A stretch of DNA of 64,000 bases from Ktedonosporobacter rubrisoli (lineage in GTDB: Bacteria > Chloroflexota > Ktedonobacteria > Ktedonobacterales > Ktedonobacteraceae). Location of the stretch: positions 4,712,001-4,776,000 of the forward strand of contig NZ_CP035758.1 of the NCBI RefSeq assembly GCF_004208415.1. The letters are read 5' to 3'. Of the stretch, positions 32,897 to 41,000 are shown in pieces. Position numbers and translations under genes: made by a program. Within the stretch, counting starts at the first letter, position 1. Every line of letters starts with the position of its first letter. Under the pieces are notes generated by a model. It ran no database searches, was not told the origin of the DNA, and was given only the letters and a program-made list of their open reading frames with translations.

Positions 32897-33178
32897 ATGT
32901 ATATTTACTATGTCTTGCGCGGGACGCAGGGCGAGCAGCAGGTTGAGCTTGAAGGAGATTTGAGCGAAGAACTCTTTCCCGGTTTAGACTTGCAGAATGG
33001 GCCAGCGATCATCGATCACCTGGTAAGCAGGGGGAAAGAGGAGGGCAGCAGAAATGTGGAGTGGAGCGAATGTGATCTTACCGATTCTTTTTTTGATCAG
33101 GACGACAACTATATCTTCTTCAATGGTCGCTGGATACGGCGTTCGGATGCACCCTGGCGTAAAGATAGATCCAATTAA
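32897..33178 (+). CDS. Hypothetical 93-residue acidic protein
   Basis: I do not recognise this protein. It starts MYIYYVLRGTQGEQQVELEG, is rich in Glu and Asp in the first 75 residues (GKEEGSRNVEWSECDLTDS), and ends basic (WIRRSDAPWRKDRSN). The start ATG follows AAGGA at nine bases. It lies 10 bases before the asparagine-synthetase-like gene and may be co-translated with it. It is too long and too ordered to be an obvious RiPP precursor. Predicted as a small mostly beta cytoplasmic protein. Confidence 0.6.
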   Translation: MYIYYVLRGTQGEQQVELEGDLSEELFPGLDLQNGPAIIDHLVSRGKEEGSRNVEWSECDLTDSFFDQDDNYIFFNGRWIRRSDAPWRKDRSN

Positions 33179-33187
33179 GCTATAGCT

Positions 33188-34780
33188 ATGCCCACACTTG
33201 CTGGATGGTTGACCGGCGAACAGGTCCCCCAGGAATTTATTGAGCAGGCGCTCATTACTATGGGAGAGGTTCTGGGGCGAGCAGGAGGACAGCCCGCACG
33301 CACAACACAACCTGGAGCAGGCTTGATTGCGTTCTCTGACCCGGCCTATAGCACACAACACAACACCGAGCCTCCTGTCCTTGACTGGGTGCCAGATCGT
33401 CGTACGCTTGTCTACCGTCGCCCTTTATCGGGCCTGCATCCTCTCTACTACATTGAAAACTGGCCAGCTCAAGGCAATCTGCTTTTCGCAAGCGAAATAA
33501 AAGCGCTCTTTGCTGTGGGCGTGCCTCGTCGTCTCCATCTTGCCGCACTCGATGCTCTTTTGCGCTACGGCTTTATCCCGGCTCCCTTGACCGCCTTTAA
33601 AGAGATTTATGTAGTGCCTGCCGGCTCGATTCTACGCTGGCAACGCGCAACAACCGTGCTCAATTGGTCTACCGACTATCAGCTTGAACAGAGGCTGAAG
33701 GCTGATGAGGCGCGCGCTTCGCTGCATCAACTGCTGCAAGAGGCGGTTGCCAGCCTGCTCCCTTCACACGAGCAGCTGGTAGCTTTCAGCAATGGCGACA
33801 GTGCCTCAGCCCTCGCTATTGCCTTAGCAGCACAACGCACCTCAGCGCCTTTCACAGTGGCTTCTCTTGGCTATAAGAAAATGAAGAGTAAGCAGATCTG
33901 GCAAGAGGCGGAGCGCGTTGCCACGAGTTGCCAGCTACCCTTTCTGGCTATTACTGGCCTTGACCAGCCAGAATTCTGGGTCGCTACGCTTAACGGCCTG
34001 GAAGCCCCTGTTACTAATAGTCGGATGCTCGCCCTACATCAGCTCTTCCATACTACTGCCATGGAGACGGGTGCCCGCGTAGCCATTAGCGCCACTGGGG
34101 CCCATTTGCTCACAGGTTCGGGCCAGCTTGAGCCTAAACCCTCTTATCATAAACGAGAGGACATTTTCCAGCGCTATAGCCGAACAATAGCCCCGCGCTG
34201 GACTGGCAAAGCCGACGAGCTCTGGTCAGCAGATACCCTGGCCCAGCTTCAACAAGAAGAGCCCTGGGAAGAAACGCTTCATGCGCGTAAACTGGCTCGT
34301 AAAGCCTCACAATTCACAGATGTTAGTCAGGGCCAGTACTATCTTGATCTCCATCTCCGCTTGCCCGATCTTCTGGTTAACGCCATGCAAGCCCTGGCTA
34401 CACCAGAGCGCATGGCGATCAGATCACCATTCCTCCATATGCAGGTCATCGAGGCCCTTGTGCGCCTACCTATGTCTCAGCAAACTGAGCAGGCAGGGCC
34501 AGCACTCCTCACCCAATTGGCCCGGCAATATATTCCAGATATAGGCCTGGAATCGCTGACATCTTCATTAGAGGCTCCCAGCGCCTCGCTTCTCCACCTG
34601 GACGGCTCGGAACTGCTCGCCGAGCTCCTTTCAGTTGAAGCGCTCAAGAGCCGAGGAATTTTTAATCAGCGCATAATCCAGCAACTCTTTTCTGAACGGC
34701 AAACTCCAGGCAATCGGCGAGCATTACTGCTTGTCTTTACCACCCAGCTGCTTTGCCATTTATTCGCCGCTGATCTATAA
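33188..34780 (+). CDS. Asparagine-synthetase-like protein with degenerate active sites
   Basis: The 530-residue protein follows AsnB: a glutaminase-like part with SGLHPLYYIENW and LLFASEIKALFAVG, then a synthetase-like domain with RYGFIPAPLTAFKEIYVVPA. Both active sites are altered. The N-terminal Cys nucleophile is absent (the protein begins MPTLAGW), and the pyrophosphatase loop SGGxDSS reads SNGDSASA, losing the middle Gly and shifting Asp. No known asparagine, carbapenam or lasso-peptide cyclase partner is nearby. It may be a binding or scaffolding relative of AsnB. A single copy of the real enzyme may exist elsewhere. ATG at 33188 lies 10 bases after the small acidic protein, so it is probably co-expressed. 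Confidence 0.7.
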   Translation: MPTLAGWLTGEQVPQEFIEQALITMGEVLGRAGGQPARTTQPGAGLIAFSDPAYSTQHNTEPPVLDWVPDRRTLVYRRPLSGLHPLYYIENWPAQGNLLFASEIKALFAVGVPRRLHLAALDALLRYGFIPAPLTAFKEIYVVPAGSILRWQRATTVLNWSTDYQLEQRLKADEARASLHQLLQEAVASLLPSHEQLVAFSNGDSASALAIALAAQRTSAPFTVASLGYKKMKSKQIWQEAERVATSCQLPFLAITGLDQPEFWVATLNGLEAPVTNSRMLALHQLFHTTAMETGARVAISATGAHLLTGSGQLEPKPSYHKREDIFQRYSRTIAPRWTGKADELWSADTLAQLQQEEPWEETLHARKLARKASQFTDVSQGQYYLDLHLRLPDLLVNAMQALATPERMAIRSPFLHMQVIEALVRLPMSQQTEQAGPALLTQLARQYIPDIGLESLTSSLEAPSASLLHLDGSELLAELLSVEALKSRGIFNQRIIQQLFSERQTPGNRRALLLVFTTQLLCHLFAADL

Positions 34781-34808
34781 AGCCCCGAACCGCATACAGC
34801 CCGGGGCT
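34781..34808. terminator. Bidirectional hairpin terminator
   Basis: AGCCCCG (34781-34787) pairs with CGGGGCT (34802-34808), just after the TAA of the asparagine-synthetase-like gene and before the convergent acyl-CoA ligase stop at 34825. Confidence 0.65.
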
Positions 34809-34824
34809 CCAATCAAAGTTCTCC

Positions 34825-36453
34825 TTAGCCCTGAGCCAGATTATGCGTCTTGTAGCTGTTTCTCAGTACTTTTTTATCGAACTTGCCAACGCTGGTCTTA
34901 GGAATAGCCTCAACAAAGATCACATCATCTGGCAACCACCATTTAGCCACTTTGGGACGCAAAAATTCGATGATTTCCTCTTTGGTAACCTGGCCAATAA
35001 AGGCAGGTTTGGCCACGACGCAGGCTAACGGTCGCTCTGACCACTTTGGATGCGGAATTCCCACTACACAGGCTTCCAGCACTTTAGGATGCCCCATTAT
35101 TAGGCCTTCAATCTCAACTGAAGATATCCACTCGCCGCCCGATTTCACCAGATCTTTAGTTCGATCCACGAGTTGGATGGTGCCCTCTTTGTCTACAACT
35201 GCCACATCCCCAGTGCGCAACCATCCATTGGCAAATTTGGCATCAGATTCGGCATCGTGATAATAGGCGCGCGCTATCCAGGGACCGCGCACCTGCAGCT
35301 CTCCAAAGGTCTGGTTATCCCAGGGAACCTCCTGCCCGGTCTCCATATCCATCACACGAAACTCTACCCCTGGTACCATTGTGCCCTGCCTGGCTCTAAT
35401 CGCAAACTGCTCTTCCAGCGAAAGATCTTCCTGACTGGCCCGTAACCTGGCAACAGAGGCTAGCGGCGAGGTCTCGGTCATGCCCCAGGCCTGGACAATC
35501 GTCACGCCTTTATGATGGAGTCCTTCAATTAAGGCCTGCGGAACTGCCGAGCCCCCACTTATAATGATGCGCAAGGCCGAAAAGTCAAATTGTTCCTTAT
35601 CGAGGAGATTTAGCAAACCAATCCAGATCGTGGGCACACCGGCGGCAAAGGTTACGCGTTCCTGCTCCATAGTTTTAGCGACGCGCAGCGGGTCCATAAA
35701 GCGTCCTGGCAGCACTAACTTGGCCCCAACAAAGGCCGAGGCATGGGGAAATCCCCATGCATTGGCGTGAAACATGGGCACAAGGGGATAGACTACATCG
35801 CGCTCAGCTAAAGCCGGCCCATCAGCAAAACAGCTTCCAATTGAGTGCAGATAGATCGAGCGATGGCTGTACAATACCCCTTTGGGGTTGCCTGTGGTTC
35901 CCGAGGTATAGCACATCGCTGCCGCCGCATTCTCGTCAAGCTCGGGCCATTCATATGTAGCCGGCTGATCGCCAATGAATTCCTCATAGTCTACCGAGGG
36001 CTGGAGCTTTCCCGTCGCATGGGGAGCTTCACCCATGATCACATACAGCTTGACACTAGAGAATTGATCGGCAAGGCGCTCTAGAACAGGTACAAGATCG
36101 CCATCAACAAATATTATTTTATCCTCAGCATTGTTAACGATATAAACCAGTTGTTCGGCAAAGAGGCGAATATTAAGTGTGTGCAAAACAGCGCCCATAC
36201 AAGGAACAGCAAAATATAGTTCAAAATGGCGGTAGGTATTCCAGGCAAACGTTGCGATACGATCGCTCTGCTCTACACCAGCTTTCTGTAGGGCATTGGC
36301 CAGTTGCATCGAACGCCTGCCCCAATCGGCATAGGTATAGCGATGAGGCTCACCATCAGTCTGGGTAACAATCTCCTTATGGGGGAAAATACGTGTGGCG
36401 CGCTTAAAGGCGTGTTGCAGTGTCAGGGGATAGTTCATCATCAGGCCTTGCAT
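34825..36453 (-). CDS. Acyl-CoA synthetase (long- or medium-chain fatty acid, ANL family)
   Basis: The 542-residue adenylate-forming enzyme carries the P-loop CYTSGTTGNPKGVLYSHR (about 181-198), the middle motif TIVQAWGMTETSPLA, the hinge GWLRTGDVAVVDKEG and the C-terminal Lys in KTSVGKFDKKVLR. It activates a carboxylic acid to acyl-AMP and then acyl-CoA. The pocket segments fit the long-chain FadD3/FadD13-like branch, but chain length cannot be read. The gene stands alone between convergent genes. Start: ATG at 36453, or in-frame ATGs 4 and 5 codons in (AAGG lies before the latter); uncertain by about five residues. Confidence 0.85.
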   Translation of the reverse strand: MQGLMMNYPLTLQHAFKRATRIFPHKEIVTQTDGEPHRYTYADWGRRSMQLANALQKAGVEQSDRIATFAWNTYRHFELYFAVPCMGAVLHTLNIRLFAEQLVYIVNNAEDKIIFVDGDLVPVLERLADQFSSVKLYVIMGEAPHATGKLQPSVDYEEFIGDQPATYEWPELDENAAAAMCYTSGTTGNPKGVLYSHRSIYLHSIGSCFADGPALAERDVVYPLVPMFHANAWGFPHASAFVGAKLVLPGRFMDPLRVAKTMEQERVTFAAGVPTIWIGLLNLLDKEQFDFSALRIIISGGSAVPQALIEGLHHKGVTIVQAWGMTETSPLASVARLRASQEDLSLEEQFAIRARQGTMVPGVEFRVMDMETGQEVPWDNQTFGELQVRGPWIARAYYHDAESDAKFANGWLRTGDVAVVDKEGTIQLVDRTKDLVKSGGEWISSVEIEGLIMGHPKVLEACVVGIPHPKWSERPLACVVAKPAFIGQVTKEEIIEFLRPKVAKWWLPDDVIFVEAIPKTSVGKFDKKVLRNSYKTHNLAQG

Positions 36454-36881
36454 AGTGTCACCATATTCCTTTCAAATCTGGAGGGCTGCTATCTCTCACG
36501 GAGAGGAAAAGAAGAAAACTCCCACGAAACACTTTCTGTCCATTCAGAAGCTTGACCTTGCCACTTGCTATATGCTAAAGGCTACTCTTGGTTACATATG
36601 ACTCCAATGAGCCTTCAGGCCCATAGTAAGTATGACAAATAGACTTACCAACGGCGCAATCCTGTCTGATTATCAACATTATGCAACGATCCAGTCGATT
36701 ATGCAATCTATGACAGGCAGCGTACAGAACCGTTTCATTCCCCTGTTATGCCTACCTACCACTACCCGAAAGAGGAGATAGAGAGAATGAAGTTCAGGCC
36801 GTGTAGCGTGCCTTGCCTTCCCCATTTAATAGAGGTGATAAAAGTATTGAAAAGCTCATTCAAATATTTTTCAGGTTATTC
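36454..36881. other. Intergenic region upstream of the YrdC-like gene
   Basis: About 430 bases between divergent genes. An open frame on the plus strand runs from 36813 into the YrdC-like gene, but it crosses the promoter and so is not translated from there. No hairpins, RNA genes or other credible frames are seen. Confidence 0.4.
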
Positions 36882-36911
36882 TTGACATTTTTTATCATTC
36901 GCTCCTATGAT
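36882..36911 (+). promoter_or_regulatory. Promoter giving a leaderless mRNA
   Basis: TTGACA (36882-36887), 18-base spacer, TATGAT (36906-36911). The ATG of the YrdC-like gene is at 36921, nine bases after the -10, so the expected transcription start is at or just before the initiation codon. Confidence 0.75.
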
Positions 36912-36920
36912 ATCACTAAT

Positions 36921-37781
36921 ATGTCGAATACGATAAAATACAAAGAACAACAACCAGTTCCTACCGAAGTCTTTTCAGCCTGGAATGAGCAGGGCCGCGT
37001 TAAAGCCGCAGCATTGGCGCAGCGTGGCGAAGCTGTGGGAGCCTATAATCTTGGAGTCTGCGGGATCTGGGGCGATGGCGCACATCCCTCTTTTCCCCTC
37101 AGAGTGGCGCAAATCAAAGGTGAAAAGCGAGGCGAAAGGCCTCTAGCCGCCAGCCTCGAAACCAGTAGCTTTGTCGCAATGCTTGATCCGACAAAAATCC
37201 CTGAAGAATTACATGATCTGTTTCTCAACGCTGATGAGCTAGCGGCACGGCTCGCTTCCCTCTGTTTACTACGCGCGCCGATTACCGAAGCAGCGGCCGC
37301 TAAATTGCCGGCCTCGCTGATCTCCCGCTTGCCAGATGGAGCTCCACTGCTGCAAAATTGGGACCCGGCAGGCCACGAACCAACGCACTTGTTCGTGGAA
37401 GAGATGCATAAAAGAGGCATCGTTTATCCGGCTGTCACGTCGATGAATCCCAGCGGTACTCCAGAATTAGTTACAGAAGAAGATGGTATTCGCTTTTCCC
37501 GGGAGCGAAACATTCCCCTTTTTCTAAGGAATCCACGCGATCCCGGGAAAGTGAAAGGCTCCTATACGATAATCGAGCTCCACACCGGCGGCCTTGAGTT
37601 AATCCGCGATGGCAATATCCCTGCCCGCTTGCTTGAGCTATTGTTAGGCATTCCCATTCATCGCACAGAAAGGACGATTGCGCCAAAACACCAACAAGCT
37701 GCCATTCCAGAGGCTCTCATAGTTGATAAGAATCCAGCCGTGGGTAGAGCGGCTCTTCTTAAATTCCTCTCAACGAAGTAA
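36921..37781 (+). CDS. YrdC/Sua5-family-like protein
   Basis: The 286-residue protein has the YrdC fold signals: GAYNLGVCGIWGD for the usual PTDTVYGL area, AQIKGEKRGERPL for the KxR-x(n)-KPL Lys/Arg cluster, TSMNPSGTPEL for the PSANxSG motif, and GSYTIIEL before the terminal RDG. YrdC makes threonylcarbamoyl-AMP for the universal tRNA t6A modification; YciO relatives lack known function. The key SAN motif is TSMN, so this is a divergent member and may not be the t6A enzyme. The start is chosen at ATG 36921 because the promoter's -10 ends nine bases before it; there is no Shine-Dalgarno, fitting leaderless translation. Stop codons of this gene and convergent folC are directly adjacent. Confidence 0.72.
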   Translation: MSNTIKYKEQQPVPTEVFSAWNEQGRVKAAALAQRGEAVGAYNLGVCGIWGDGAHPSFPLRVAQIKGEKRGERPLAASLETSSFVAMLDPTKIPEELHDLFLNADELAARLASLCLLRAPITEAAAAKLPASLISRLPDGAPLLQNWDPAGHEPTHLFVEEMHKRGIVYPAVTSMNPSGTPELVTEEDGIRFSRERNIPLFLRNPRDPGKVKGSYTIIELHTGGLELIRDGNIPARLLELLLGIPIHRTERTIAPKHQQAAIPEALIVDKNPAVGRAALLKFLSTK

Positions 37782-39209
37782 TTAATGATCTACACCCTTT
37801 ATTTCGGCAGCTACTTCCGCGTTGCCATGCGCAGCGGCCCAACGTAAGGCCTCGCCGGCCAGGTAAAGCGAGCCGGTGATACAGATCAGATCTTCCTTTG
37901 TGGACAGCGAGAGAGCGCGCTCTATGGCCTGATCGCTTGTAGCTGCCGTATACACTTTGACACTTGGTGCCAGCTCCGCGAATAACTTCGCCAGGGCTTC
38001 TATACTGGCTACGCGCGCATTCTGCATAGCCGTCAATACTACGCAATCGGCATCAGCCAATTCCTTAACAATGCCTGAAAGATCTTTATCGCGCGCCACG
38101 CTAAGTACGAAGATTCGGCGTGCAGTCGCAAACGAGGTGTGTAGCGCCTCCACGAGCTTATGCATCGAATCGGCATTATGCGCGCCATCGACAAGCATAG
38201 TTGGATTATACCCAACTATTTGCATACGTGCCGGCCAATGAGCAGTCAATAGGCCTTGTCGTAAGGCATCTTCATTCCAGGCGACCGAGCGCTTCCGCAA
38301 TACCTCTAGCGTGGCCAGCGCTGCCGTGGCATTTTCGAGCTGATGCAGGCCAGGCAAAGGGATCTGCAGATCGGTATAGACACGCTCAGGCGTCAAGACC
38401 GTAAAACGTTGCCCTGGCAAGTTACCGCCCTCCCTCCGTTCTAATTTGTAGCGATAACTTAGAGGCGGCAAAGCGCCAGCATCAACAGCCTCCTGGGCAG
38501 GATCACCTTCAGCTGGCCCAACCCGAATCAGGCGAGCCTCGCGCGCCTGGCAGACTGCGGCAATCGCCAGCAGCGCCTCGGTAGCTTGTGCAGAAGTAAC
38601 AACGTAGCCATGCTCTTTAATGATCCCAGCTTTCTCAGTTGCGATGCTGGTAAGTGTATTGCCAAGGATCTGCATATGATCGTAGCTGATGGATGTGATA
38701 ACGGAAACTAGTGGCTGCAGCACATTTGTTGCGTCCAGGCGCCCACCTAAGCCCACCTCCACAACTGCATGCTGAACATGCTGGTGCGCAAAATAGAAGA
38801 AAGCCAGCGCTGTTGCCAGCTCGTAAGTGATAAATGGGCCAAATTCCTTGCGCGCCTGAATCGCCTCAACGGCTGAACGCACTTTCGGGATCAGCGCAGC
38901 CATCTCTTCCTCGCTGATCAACTGGCCGTTGACGCGCATCCGTTCGCGAAACGTATGCAGATCGGGCTGGGTATAAAGCCCCGTGCGCAGGCCAGCCGCA
39001 CGCAGCACGCCCTCAATACAGATAGCCGTCGAGCCCTTGCCCTTCGTCCCGGCAATTAACGTGCTGCTATACGCTTGCTGGGGATTGCCAAGGAATTCTA
39101 GCAAGCGGGCTTCGCGCGGGAGATTCTCATTCACATCGCGTACATAAGAGCCGCTGCGCTCAAAGTCGGCAAAGCTATAGATATAAGTAAGCGCTTCCTG
39201 GTAATTCAC
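37782..39209 (-). CDS. folC: Folylpolyglutamate/dihydrofolate synthase
   Basis: The 475-residue Mur-ligase-like enzyme adds glutamate to (dihydro)folate. It has the P-loop GTKGKGSTA at 54-62, the DVNENLPREARLLEFLG N-terminal fold, ISYDHMQILGNT for the acid/metal segment, and the domain-2 motif GAHNADSMHKLVEAL. Length is somewhat longer than E. coli FolC. It lies 83 bases downstream of folP on the same strand, which fits a folate operon. Start: ATG at 39209, with AAGGTGAC before it. Confidence 0.92.
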   Translation of the reverse strand: MNYQEALTYIYSFADFERSGSYVRDVNENLPREARLLEFLGNPQQAYSSTLIAGTKGKGSTAICIEGVLRAAGLRTGLYTQPDLHTFRERMRVNGQLISEEEMAALIPKVRSAVEAIQARKEFGPFITYELATALAFFYFAHQHVQHAVVEVGLGGRLDATNVLQPLVSVITSISYDHMQILGNTLTSIATEKAGIIKEHGYVVTSAQATEALLAIAAVCQAREARLIRVGPAEGDPAQEAVDAGALPPLSYRYKLERREGGNLPGQRFTVLTPERVYTDLQIPLPGLHQLENATAALATLEVLRKRSVAWNEDALRQGLLTAHWPARMQIVGYNPTMLVDGAHNADSMHKLVEALHTSFATARRIFVLSVARDKDLSGIVKELADADCVVLTAMQNARVASIEALAKLFAELAPSVKVYTAATSDQAIERALSLSTKEDLICITGSLYLAGEALRWAAAHGNAEVAAEIKGVDH

Positions 39210-39292
39210 AAATTGTCACCTTATTTGTTTACTAGCAAATTGGCTACGAGTAGCCATCCCACTTTTCATACTTACACATACGACTGCGCCGG

Positions 39293-40156
39293 CTAGCCCA
39301 CCTGGCCGCGCACAATCGCATCGCTCATCTTCACTACCCGCATCATCTCATACACATCATGAACGCGCACGATATCGGCGCCCTGAGCGATCCCCAGGGC
39401 CACAGAGGCTGCGGTCCCTTCTACGCGCTCGCCGGCCGGCACTCCTCCCAGCGCATAGCCAATATTCTTCTTGCGCGAGACGCCAAGCAATAAGGGACGC
39501 CCCAAGACGCGCAATTCACGCAGCCGACGCAACACGGCCCAATCTTCCTGGGGAGTCATGCCAAAGCCGATCCCCGGATCAACAATGAGCTGTTCCCAGG
39601 CAATGCCTGCGGCTAAAGCGATATCCATGCTACCAGCCAGGAAGCGTACAACATCGCTCACAATCTCATGCTTTTGAAAGCCGCGCATATTGGCCATGAG
39701 GATGACGGGAACCCCATGCTGACGCACAACTTCGGCCATGGCCGGATCATACCGCAAACCCCAGATATCATTAATCAGGCAAGCTCCGGCTTGTAAGGCC
39801 TGCCTGGCAACCTCAGACTTATATGTATCGATGGAAATAATAGTCTTGGCAGGTAATGATCTGCGCAAGGCACGAACCACAGGAATAACACGCGCAAGCT
39901 CTTGCTCCAGCGAAACTGGCGTTGCGTTTGGCCGTGTCGATTCTCCACCCACATCGATAAGCTGCGCGCCTTCAGCGATAAATCCCTGGGCTTGCTTAAC
40001 AGCTCTCTGGACTAGCTCATCCTCAGTAATCGTCTGTGCCAGTCCATCACCAGAAAACGAATCGGGAGTTACATTCACGATTCCCATCACATACGTTTGT
40101 TGCCCCCATTCGAGGCGATAATGGTCCCAGGCAATTGGCGCTGGTAGCGAATACAT
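39293..40156 (-). CDS. folP: Dihydropteroate synthase
   Basis: This TIM-barrel enzyme joins pABA to hydroxymethyldihydropterin pyrophosphate, the step blocked by sulfonamides. Motifs: GIVNVTPDSFSGDG (24-37), LIDVGGESTRPNATP, SIDTYKSEVA and LIVDPGIGFGMT. The C-terminal pterin loop is VSRKKNIGYALGG; Lys is kept where SRKxxIG is usual. Length (287) is normal. Start: ATG at 40156, with GAGGAACT before it. It is the first gene of the folP-folC pair. Confidence 0.93.
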   Translation of the reverse strand: MYSLPAPIAWDHYRLEWGQQTYVMGIVNVTPDSFSGDGLAQTITEDELVQRAVKQAQGFIAEGAQLIDVGGESTRPNATPVSLEQELARVIPVVRALRRSLPAKTIISIDTYKSEVARQALQAGACLINDIWGLRYDPAMAEVVRQHGVPVILMANMRGFQKHEIVSDVVRFLAGSMDIALAAGIAWEQLIVDPGIGFGMTPQEDWAVLRRLRELRVLGRPLLLGVSRKKNIGYALGGVPAGERVEGTAASVALGIAQGADIVRVHDVYEMMRVVKMSDAIVRGQVG

Positions 40157-40468
40157 CTATCTAGTTCCTCTTCATTAAGCAAAACGTGAGCGCACTAAAA
40201 CGCTCTAGAACTTCTCTGTGCTTCTTAATCATAGCTCCCTGACGCCGAAAGCACAAATAAAGGTGGGAGAGAAGATGGTGTCAGTCACCTTCCGGCGGGA
40301 AGACTCGTTTAATATATATGCACCAGACTGGCCAGCAAGCATAAAGGGCCATTGGTAGACAAGGATTTGCTATACTAAACATAGACACATTCTAGAAGAA
40401 ACTATAATATAGGGTATGGCCACGGATGAACAGTGGTCTTTATTCTATATGAGGGAAGTTGCAGACAT
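40157..40468. other. 312-base divergent intergenic region
   Basis: Promoter region of folP (minus) and of the zinc-finger gene (plus). TATAAT-like sequence near 40404-40409 precedes the latter, without a clear -35. No RNA structure is recognised. Confidence 0.35.
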
Positions 40469-40963
40469 ATGCCAGATACAACTGAGAAGAAACGAATACG
40501 CCAGAGCGTTACCGCGACACGTCGTTGCCATGAATGCAATGAAGAGGCTCTCGGGCGTTGCCCGGACTGCCACTATGGTTTCTGTCAGGATCACTTTCCC
40601 AAGCAGCAACATTCACCATGTGCTGAAAAACAGATGAAAATGGCCCAGGTTCAGGTATGCTACGTTTGTGGAACTCAGGTTTACCCCGATCAATGGTCAA
40701 TCTCAAGAACCTCTCACTTCGTCGATCCGTTTACCTGCCGAGGCTGTGGTCGCTATATCTGCGATGAACTCCATACCAAACGTAAAGCCGAAGAGGTGAT
40801 TATTATCCGCGAAGGCATGCGCGGGCATCGTTATCAATATACTAATCGTTATTGCGACCTTTGCTCCCCATTTTATCGGGTTGGGGGCGTCAAAAATTTG
40901 ACCCGTCTTATCGTTGGCGCCGGAACAGTTGTCGCGGCGATTATCTTTTTTCTTCACCCTTAA
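40469..40963 (+). CDS. Small membrane protein with AN1-like zinc fingers
   Basis: The 164-residue protein has two cysteine clusters and one C-terminal helix (about 147-163: LIVGAGTVVAAIIFFLH). Cluster 1 reads Cys20-x2-Cys23-x7-Cys31-x2-Cys34-x4-Cys39-x2-His42-x5-His48-x2-Cys51, a spacing very close to eukaryote-type AN1/B-box zinc fingers. Cluster 2 adds Cys64-x2-Cys67, Cys90-x2-Cys93, Cys98 and Cys129-x2-Cys132. The domains should lie in the cytoplasm with the tail in the membrane. Start: ATG at 40469 with GAGGGAAG ten bases before; an earlier in-frame start (40433) is less fitting. Its function is unknown. A polyprenyl synthase begins 37 bases downstream. Confidence 0.7.
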   Translation: MPDTTEKKRIRQSVTATRRCHECNEEALGRCPDCHYGFCQDHFPKQQHSPCAEKQMKMAQVQVCYVCGTQVYPDQWSISRTSHFVDPFTCRGCGRYICDELHTKRKAEEVIIIREGMRGHRYQYTNRYCDLCSPFYRVGGVKNLTRLIVGAGTVVAAIIFFLHP

Positions 40964-41000
40964 ATCTGCCGCAGCAGATTAGAGAAAGTTTGTACAAGCG

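Noticed and set aside
31643..34780. Lasso-peptide biosynthetic cluster
   Set aside because: No precursor, no RRE/PqqD-like gene, peptidase is membrane-anchored, and the AsnB-like active site is degenerate. Kept only as a speculative finding.
36813..36920. N-terminal extension of the YrdC-like protein
   Set aside because: The promoter lies within it, so it is upstream of the transcription start.
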